From M0108 sp963841065 (GTDB lineage: Bacteria > Pseudomonadota > Gammaproteobacteria > Chromatiales > Chromatiaceae), in the NCBI GenBank assembly GCA_963841065.1, contig CAWJBI010000044.1, positions 124,001 to 188,000 on the forward strand: a stretch of 64,000 bases of DNA. The letters run 5' to 3'. This document shows, in pieces, positions 58,696 to 64,000 of this stretch. The notes below the pieces were generated by a model. That model saw nothing but the letters and a program-made list of their open reading frames with translations, had not been told where the DNA came from and did no database searches. How positions within the stretch are numbered: position 1 is the stretch's first letter; each line of letters begins with the position of its first letter. The position numbers were made by a program, and so were the translations under genes.

Positions 58696-59553
58696 ATGAG
58701 CGAACTCGACCCACCCCTTGGCCCCACGGTCACGGCCCTGATCACCGATTCCCGACGCATCACCCCCGAGAAGTCGGAGGAGGTGCGCCATCTCAGCCTG
58801 CGGGTGGCGGACCCGGCCTTCCAGTTCATCGAGGGTCAGAGCATCGGCGTGGTCGTGCCCGGCCCCCACCCCTTCGGCAACCCCTATCACCTGCGTCGTT
58901 ATTCCATCGCCAACGCCCGCCCCCGGCCCCAGGATGAGGCCGTGGACCTGGAGATCCTGGTACGCCGCTGCTTCTACATCGACGAAATCAGCGGCGAGCG
59001 CTTCCCTGGCATCGCCTCCAACTTTCTGTGCGACGCCAAGCCCGGCGACCCGGTCACCCTCACCGGGCCCTTCCGCAGCCCCTTCCAGATGCCCCTGGAC
59101 AGCGGCTCCAACCTGATCATGATCGGCACCGGCACCGGCGTCGCCCCCTTCCGCGCCTTCGCCCAGCTCATCTACGAACGTCGCGGCGGCTGGGATGGTC
59201 AGGTCCGCCTCTTTTATGGCGGCCGCACCGGCCTCGATCTGGCCTATGCCAACGACGAGACAACCGACCTGGCCGACTACTACGACCAGGCCAGCTTCAA
59301 GGCCTTCAAGTCCCTGGCGGCCAATAACCTGATGCGCTCCTCCGACGCCCTGGCGCTGGGTCTCCAGGAAAACATTGGCGAGGTCTGGTCCCTCCTCCAG
59401 GAGTCCAAGACCTATGTCTTCCTCGCCGGCCTCGGCAAGATCGCTCAGGTCTTTGACAAGGTTATGAGTGAGCGCGCCGGTTCCCCCGAGGCCTGGCAGG
59501 GCCTCAAGCAGAGGATGATCCGGGAGAAACGCTGGTCGGAACTGATTTACTGA
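58696..59553 (+). CDS. Ferredoxin-NADP+ reductase, plant type
   Basis: 285 aa. FAD domain with the LRRYSIANA motif, NADP domain with MIGTGTGVAPFRAFAQLIYE and VFLAGLGKI, and a C-terminal aromatic residue (WSELIY) that can stack on the flavin, as in PetH-like reductases. Would exchange electrons between ferredoxin and NADP(H) in the cytosol. Separated from the preceding gene by 146 bp, but same strand and before the shared terminator, so plausibly part of the rnf-PFOR unit. NqrF is excluded because no N-terminal 2Fe-2S or membrane segment exists. Confidence 0.88.
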   Translation: MSELDPPLGPTVTALITDSRRITPEKSEEVRHLSLRVADPAFQFIEGQSIGVVVPGPHPFGNPYHLRRYSIANARPRPQDEAVDLEILVRRCFYIDEISGERFPGIASNFLCDAKPGDPVTLTGPFRSPFQMPLDSGSNLIMIGTGTGVAPFRAFAQLIYERRGGWDGQVRLFYGGRTGLDLAYANDETTDLADYYDQASFKAFKSLAANNLMRSSDALALGLQENIGEVWSLLQESKTYVFLAGLGKIAQVFDKVMSERAGSPEAWQGLKQRMIREKRWSELIY

Positions 59554-59556
59554 GGG

Positions 59557-59594
59557 ACCCAGGCCCCGCCGTCACGGACGGTCGGGGCCTGGGT
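59557..59594. terminator. Long hairpin between convergent FNR and rquA genes
   Basis: ACCCAGGCCCCG and CGGGGCCTGGGT form a 12-bp perfect stem with an inner CCGT/ACGG stem. It fills the gap between the two convergent genes. No strong T-run, so termination efficiency is uncertain. Confidence 0.6.
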
Positions 59595-60341
59595 TCAGGC
59601 AGGGACCGCCTGACTACCGATGGCCGGGTCACCCATCTGGATCACGATCTTCTGGTAGAGCCCGCGAAAGGAGGTGACCTTTTCATAGGAAACTATGGCG
59701 GCTTCCTGGGGCAATATATCCCTGATCTCCTCCTTCCAGAGATCCAGGGCAAAGGGTTCCAGGGTGGCCAGGATCATCTTCATAACCAGGCGCAGAGGAT
59801 GGCCGGACTCCGGGCCATGGTAATCGACAATGACCACCTTGCCGCCCGGTCGGGTCACCCGCAGGGCCTCGGCCAGGGTGGCCCGCCGCACCTCCTCCGG
59901 CTGCTCGTGAAGCAGGAAGAAGAGCAGCGTCCGATCAAAGGACCCATCCTCAAAGCTCAATGAGCGCGAATCCTCTTGATGCAAATGAATCCGGGCATCC
60001 GGCCGCAACTTCTGGCGCAGATTGGTAAGCTGAATAGGCGCCACGTCGATGACATCCAGTCGGTCCCGGGAACCCAGGATACCCACCACCCGCTGGGTGA
60101 GATCCCCATAAACGCACGCCACCTGCAGGAGGCGCTGCCCCCCGCTCCCTGCGAGTTCCTGTAAGGCCTCGTCACACAGACGCTGGTAATTACCCCAGAG
60201 GATCAGATTGACGAGCCACTCGCGTTCGAAGAGGAACACAGCCCGGGGGTGCAGGTAGGCCCACCAGTATACTCGTTGGAGATAATCCGGGATGGGGGGT
60301 GCCGCGATCTCGCCGGAAAGGCCGTCAGGAGAGTAGGACAT
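59595..60341 (-). CDS. rquA: Rhodoquinone biosynthesis methyltransferase-like protein RquA
   Basis: 248 aa, class I SAM-methyltransferase fold. The N-terminal part carries the RquA hallmarks IPDYLQRVYWWAYLHPRAV and WLVNLILWGNYQRL; the SAM site is altered to LLQVACVYGDLTQ, followed by DVIDVAPIQLTNLR and FDRTLLFFLLHEQPEEVRR. RquA converts ubiquinone to rhodoquinone, a low-potential quinone used for fumarate reduction. Convergent with the PFOR-Rnf-FNR unit. Other methyltransferases of the UbiE type lack the WWAY and NLILWGN segments. Confidence 0.85.
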   Translation of the reverse strand: MSYSPDGLSGEIAAPPIPDYLQRVYWWAYLHPRAVFLFEREWLVNLILWGNYQRLCDEALQELAGSGGQRLLQVACVYGDLTQRVVGILGSRDRLDVIDVAPIQLTNLRQKLRPDARIHLHQEDSRSLSFEDGSFDRTLLFFLLHEQPEEVRRATLAEALRVTRPGGKVVIVDYHGPESGHPLRLVMKMILATLEPFALDLWKEEIRDILPQEAAIVSYEKVTSFRGLYQKIVIQMGDPAIGSQAVPA

Positions 60342-60852
60342 ATTTCTTCCTCAAGGGCTAAGTGCCTGATTGGATTATCAGGGCCGAGGTTCGACAACTC
60401 GGAATGGAGCTTGTGGGGCAGACCTTCCTTGATGGACGCTAAGGATGGGCTGTCCCTGACCGATCTCGGCAAACGATAACCGCCGGTATCGCCGCCGGAA
60501 CCCTGACTTCAGGGAACAAACAGCCTTAAATCCCGTTCATCCCGGGTTGAAAGACGGGACAGGGGTCCAGCGGTTCGACGAAGTAGCAGAGATGCGCCTT
60601 TCTTATAGTTACTATTTATTCTTGGCGTCCTTCGGTGTCTGCGCATTATTAGTTAAAAGGCCTATAAATGACAATTATGTTACAGAAAAAAACACAATGC
60701 CCCGTATCCACAAACCCAGGACCGGGGTGAGCCGCGGTGGGGTCCCCATGAACCCTGGGAGGCTGATCCAGGTCCCGATTGAAGCCACCGGGCGCCCCGG
60801 TTAGCATGACCGCAAACCAACCCGCGCCGCGCGCCTAGGAGTGTCTACCGCC
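60342..60852 (+). other. Intergenic region with an AT-rich patch
   Basis: 511 bases upstream of rquA and of the methyltransferase remnant. 60597-60700 is strikingly AT-rich (for example actatttattcttgg, ttattagttaaaagg, aatgacaattatg) compared with its surroundings. An 85-codon frame at 60547 has no family features. The patch may be foreign DNA or a promoter region. Confidence 0.4.
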
Positions 60853-61721
60853 ATGGCCATGGATGATGCCCGCTTCGCCACCATGCGGGCGGACCTGGCC
60901 GCCAGGACATCCAGGACAATGCCTACTGGGTCGAGCGCCGAATCCTCTTCCGGCATGGCGATGGCACCACCAGCCAGGGCTTCATCGACCTCTATCGCCG
61001 CGCCTGCCATGTGCTCGAATGCAAGCAGACCGGCCTGGAGTTCGACACCCGCAGCTGGGACAAGGCCAGGCTGCGCGCCTACGGCCAGGCCGTGCAATAC
61101 GTACGCGCCCTACCACCCACCGAGGGCAGGCCACCCCTCGTAGTGGTCGTGGATGTTGGCCGCAGCCTTGAACTCTATAGCGAATTCAGCCGCAGCGGCG
61201 GCGCCTACATCCCCTTTCCAAACCCCCGCTCCCACCGCATCTGTCTGGAGGACTTGCGCCGCCCCGAGATCCGCGCCCGACTCCAGGCGGTCTGGCTCGA
61301 CCCCCCGAGGCTGGCAGCCGCCCCGGGGAGCGAGCCGGCCGCCGAGACGGCGGAGGCCATCCTGCAACGCCTGGTGACCCTGAACACCGAACGCGCAGCG
61401 GAGGAACGGCGGGGCCTGATCCGCTGGCTAAGACCCGAGTTCCAGCACCCGGCGGGCACCGCGAACATCCAGGCGGAGGCCAAGATGACCGCCACCACCC
61501 TCACCGCGAGCGGCCCCAAGCCCAACTGGCCCAAGTCCCTGCCCGAGCAGTTCCAGGCCCTGCGCGCGGTACTCGCCGTCCACCCCGGCCCGGCCACCGC
61601 CTCGGACCTGGCCCAGGGTTTCACCCGCGCCCCCCGCGCCAAGCTCGCCGAACTCTTGGAGACCCTCGCCACCCTCGGCCACGCCCGCCGCCTGGAGGAT
61701 GGACGCTACCTCCCTGGCTAG
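60853..61721 (+). pseudogene. Remnant of a large class I DNA methyltransferase (MmeI/type IIG-like), catalytic core missing
   Basis: After a frame break near 60895-60903, the frame reads QDIQDNAYWVERRILFRHGD, then IDLYRRACHVLECKQTGLEF, YVRALP, VVVVDVGRSLELYSEFSRSG and IPFPNPRSHRI: the N-terminal nuclease-like region of this family with the E-x-K of LECKQ. At about residue 125 it passes directly to the family's C-terminal end (ILQRLVTLNTERAAEERRG, LIRWLRPEFQHPAG, then the small terminal helical domain). The roughly 700-residue methyltransferase and target-recognition core is absent. No good start exists for the N-terminal frame, so I call it a remnant. Confidence 0.7.
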
Positions 61722-61903
61722 CCCCTTCGCCCGGCCACTGGCGGCCTAGGGATAGCCCCCGGCTGCCCCGCGGTCGGCACTCCGCGACCACATCTCGCAA
61801 AGATCACGCCCAAACCGGTCGCGGCTAGCGGTGGAATTAGTCTCCTTGCGGTTCTTGACACCCGGAGCTTGCCGGGAGTTGACCCGACCCCAGCCCTTCC
61901 AGA

Positions 61904-62482
61904 TCAGCCACCGAGTTGCCGGTACCGGAAACAGTCCAGCGTGTGGTCATTCACCATCCCGACCGCCTGCATCAGGGCCTGGCAGATGGTGCTGCCGACG
62001 AAGCGAAAGCCGCGCCGCTTGAGTTCCCGGCTCATCAGGTCCGATTCCGGGGTCCGGGCCGGGACCTGCGCCAGGCTGGCCCAGGCGTTTTGCCGGGGCA
62101 CCTGGTCCACGAAGCCCCACAGCAGGTTGGCCAGGGTCTCGCCTTGCTCATGGAGGGCCAGCAAGGCCCGGGCATTGCTCACCGTGGACTCCACCTTGAG
62201 CCGGTTGCGGACGATCCCGGGGTCCGCGAGAAGCTCCGCCACCCGCGCCGCGTCGAAGCGGGCGATGGCCTCCGGGTCGAAGCCCAGGAAGGCGCGCCGG
62301 TAGCCCTCGCGCTTCCGCAGGATCGTCAGCCAGGACAGGCCCGCCTGGGCGCCCTCCAGGGTCAGCATCTCGAACAGGTGCCGCTCGTCCCGGTTCGGGA
62401 CGCCCCACTCATGGTCGTGGTAGTCCACATAGAGGGGGTCGGTTCCGCACCAGGCACAGCGCACCAGGCCGTCGCCGCTCAT
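61904..62482 (-). CDS. tag: DNA-3-methyladenine glycosylase I
   Basis: 192 aa. Features of Tag: RCAWCGTDPLYVDYHDHEWG at the N-terminus with the first zinc ligands, LEGAQAGLSWLTILRKREGY, and C-terminal SRELKRRGFRFVGSTICQAL followed by MVNDHTLDCFRY with the remaining ligands. Removes 3-methyladenine from alkylated DNA. Its start overlaps the stop of the amidotransferase gene by 4 bases. Confidence 0.96.
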   Translation of the reverse strand: MSGDGLVRCAWCGTDPLYVDYHDHEWGVPNRDERHLFEMLTLEGAQAGLSWLTILRKREGYRRAFLGFDPEAIARFDAARVAELLADPGIVRNRLKVESTVSNARALLALHEQGETLANLLWGFVDQVPRQNAWASLAQVPARTPESDLMSRELKRRGFRFVGSTICQALMQAVGMVNDHTLDCFRYRQLGG

Positions 62483-63171
62483 TGGGGCAGCCGGTCCAGG
62501 ATGCCGAACAGGGCGGCCTGGAGCCGCGCATAGTCCTCGGGCGTGGCGGCCAGCATCTGCGCGGCGGTCTGGACATAGGGACCGGGGACAAGTTCATCGG
62601 CGCAGGCGGCGCAGATGCCCGCGACGCTCTCCGGGGTGGACTCCAGATGGAACTGGAGGCCCAGCACCCGCCCCTCGTACAGGAAGGCCTGCTGCTCGCA
62701 AGCCGCGCTGCGGGCCAAATGGACGGCGCCCGCCGGCGGCTCAAAGGTGTCGCCGTGCCAATGAAAGACCGGGAGCGAGAGTGGGAGGAAACCAAAGACC
62801 GGCGAGGCCTGGCCGGCCGCGGTCAGGTCGATGGGCATCCAGCCGATCTCCCGCTCGCGATGGCGATAGACCCGCGCCCCCAAGGCCTCGGCGAGCAACT
62901 GGGCCCCGAGACAGACCCCCACCAGGGTCTTGCCCGCCGCGATGCCCCGGCGGATCGAGTCCTTCTCCGCCGCGAGCCAGGGATAGCGCCCCTCGTCGCC
63001 CACCCCCATAGGCCCACCCATGATCACCAGCCAGTCGTAGTCCGCCGGCTTCGGTGGCGCCACCCCGTCATAAAGCGGGGTCAGGCGCAGCCCATGACCC
63101 CGGGCCGCTGCCCAGTCGGCAATACCGAAGGGCCCCTCGAAAGGAACATGTTGCAGACAGTGAATCAGCAT
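62479..63171 (-). CDS. Class I glutamine amidotransferase-like protein
   Basis: 230 aa. Nucleophile elbow GVCLGAQLLAEALGA with the catalytic Cys, FHWHGDTFEPP, and the C-terminal His/Glu pair GLQFHLESTPE. Resembles stand-alone GMP-synthase-type GATase proteins (GuaA-domain-like) of unknown substrate, possibly gamma-glutamyl peptide hydrolysis. The ATG at 63171 begins MLIHCLQHVPFEGP, the usual start; the frame extends 49 codons upstream without family features. Operon with tag. Confidence 0.88.
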   Translation of the reverse strand: MLIHCLQHVPFEGPFGIADWAAARGHGLRLTPLYDGVAPPKPADYDWLVIMGGPMGVGDEGRYPWLAAEKDSIRRGIAAGKTLVGVCLGAQLLAEALGARVYRHREREIGWMPIDLTAAGQASPVFGFLPLSLPVFHWHGDTFEPPAGAVHLARSAACEQQAFLYEGRVLGLQFHLESTPESVAGICAACADELVPGPYVQTAAQMLAATPEDYARLQAALFGILDRLPQ

Positions 63172-63262
63172 GGATGGAGGTCCTCGGGTGTCGGCGCCAG
63201 CGCCTTCCCAGCAGGGCCGCGACCGACTCCCAGATGGTAGGGGAGAGCAACTGTGTTTCAGG

Positions 63263-64000
63263 TCAAGCGATTTTTCCATAATGTACGTCCCAATGCGCCT
63301 GGTCTCGCAGCATGGCATTGAGAATGGTCAACAGTTTCCGCATACCAGCGACGAGGGCGACCTTGGCGATCTTACCCGCCTCCCGCAATCGGGTATAAAA
63401 CGCCTTCAGGACGGGGTTATAACGCACTGCCGAGAGGGTGGCCATATACAGTACGTGACGAACGGCGGCCCGTCCGCCCACACGCTACGTCGCCCACGCC
63501 AGGTCCCACTGTCACGATTGAGGGGCGCGACGCTCACCAGCGCGGCAATCTGTTTGCGGTTGAGCTGACCCAGCTCGGGCAGACACGCGATCAGGGTCAG
63601 GGTGGTGACTTCGCCCAGGCCATTGACTTCAGTCAGCTAATCGGCTTTGGCCTGCCACGCGGGCGAGGCTTCGACCGCCTCGCGCAAACCGCGCTCGGTC
63701 GTGTTCAGCCGCTGGTGCAGCCAGTCAAGATGGGCCTGGATGTCCTCGCGCACGCTGGCGTATTGGGCTTGTTGCAGCCGGGTTTTCTCCAGGGTCACCA
63801 TCTCGACCCATTGCCGCCGACGGGCCAACAGATCGGCCAGCGCCACCGCCTCGGCGGTAGGCAAGGGCCGTGCTGGGGGCTGGATGGCGGCGGCAAGCCG
63901 GGCGAGGACCCGCGCATCGAGCCGGTCCGTCTTGGCCAAATAGCCGATGGCCGCCGCAAAGTGGCGGGCCTGGCGGGGATTGATCACCGCCAGCGGCAAG
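63263..64000 (-). mobile_element. IS110 family transposase, decayed and cut by the window edge
   Basis: The DEDD-type N-terminal domain appears as INPRQARHFAAAIGYLAKTD and RLDARVLARLA, and the C-terminal IS116/IS110/IS902 domain as IACLPELGQLNRKQIAALVS, then WRGRRSVW and a Ser-less VRHVLYMATLSAVRYNP. A TAG at about 63637 interrupts the frame (AKAD*LTEVNGLG), and a second shift lies near 63476-63486. The element is therefore probably inactive. Its upstream end lies beyond the window; IS110 elements usually lack terminal inverted repeats, and none were seen. Confidence 0.85.

Noticed and set aside
60547..60804. An 85-codon frame in the AT-rich patch upstream of the methyltransferase remnant
   Set aside because: Starts in a repeat-like stretch, crosses a sharp base-composition change, and resembles no protein family.

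Overview
The window looks like part of a gammaproteobacterial chromosome, most probably a purple sulfur bacterium of the Chromatiaceae. The evidence is a sulfur globule protein gene (39728-40092), a TsdA-like thiosulfate dehydrogenase (31234-32061), a small membrane protein of the Thivi_2564 type, a gammaproteobacterial tpiA-secG-tRNA-Leu-nuo order, a tmRNA with tag ANDDNYALAA, and uniformly GC-rich DNA. No 16S rRNA is present, so the family assignment is an inference.

Layout. 1-8674 (minus): complex I operon nuoABCDEFGHI and the first codons of nuoJ, behind an FNR-type palindrome. 8832-10185 (minus): tRNA-Leu(GAG), secG, tpiA. 10313-11257 (plus): smpB and ssrA. 11630-17033: a lipoprotein with a glycosidase-like barrel, an atypical SDR protein, PPK2 and a ThrE-type exporter. 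17134-20590: an LplT-Aas fusion. 20606-22078 (minus): four small stress/envelope genes. 22467-25794: a MacAB-type exporter. 25987-29890: a patchwork of DUF924, a MacB relic, a gene with an internal stop, CorA, an inverted-repeat element and a truncated ATPase ending at a 46-bp palindrome. 29891-35323: GltS, TsdA-like cytochrome, a cNMP-binding/rhodanese regulator, and a SulP transporter with a SWIM-like tail. 35774-39643: malic enzyme-PTA, HAD phosphatase, PlsC. 39728-42626 (minus): sulfur globule protein, uracil-DNA glycosylase, leuA. 43046-47617: CbpA/CbpM chaperone pair, transglutaminase-like, N-formylglutamate amidohydrolase-like and SUMF1-like proteins.

47878-60341 is the most interesting block: rnfB, a giant pyruvate:ferredoxin oxidoreductase (PFOR, about 1641 aa) with its own C-terminal ferredoxin-like domain, rnfCDGEA, a tiny NqrM-like cysteine protein, a plant-type ferredoxin-NADP reductase, and a convergent rquA for rhodoquinone synthesis. 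Together these could link pyruvate, ferredoxin, NADH, NADPH, ion-motive force and a low-potential quinone. This would suit dark anaerobic metabolism or ferredoxin-driven pyruvate synthesis. 60853-64000 holds a methyltransferase remnant, tag, a glutamine amidotransferase and a decayed IS110 element.

At least thirteen reading-frame breaks lie in conserved housekeeping genes (nuoG, nuoC, aas, leuA, PFOR x3, rnfD, rnfE, rnfA). Each is repaired by removing a single base. Such a one-sided pattern points to insertion-type sequencing errors in an unpolished assembly, and these genes are annotated here as intact with corrected frames.
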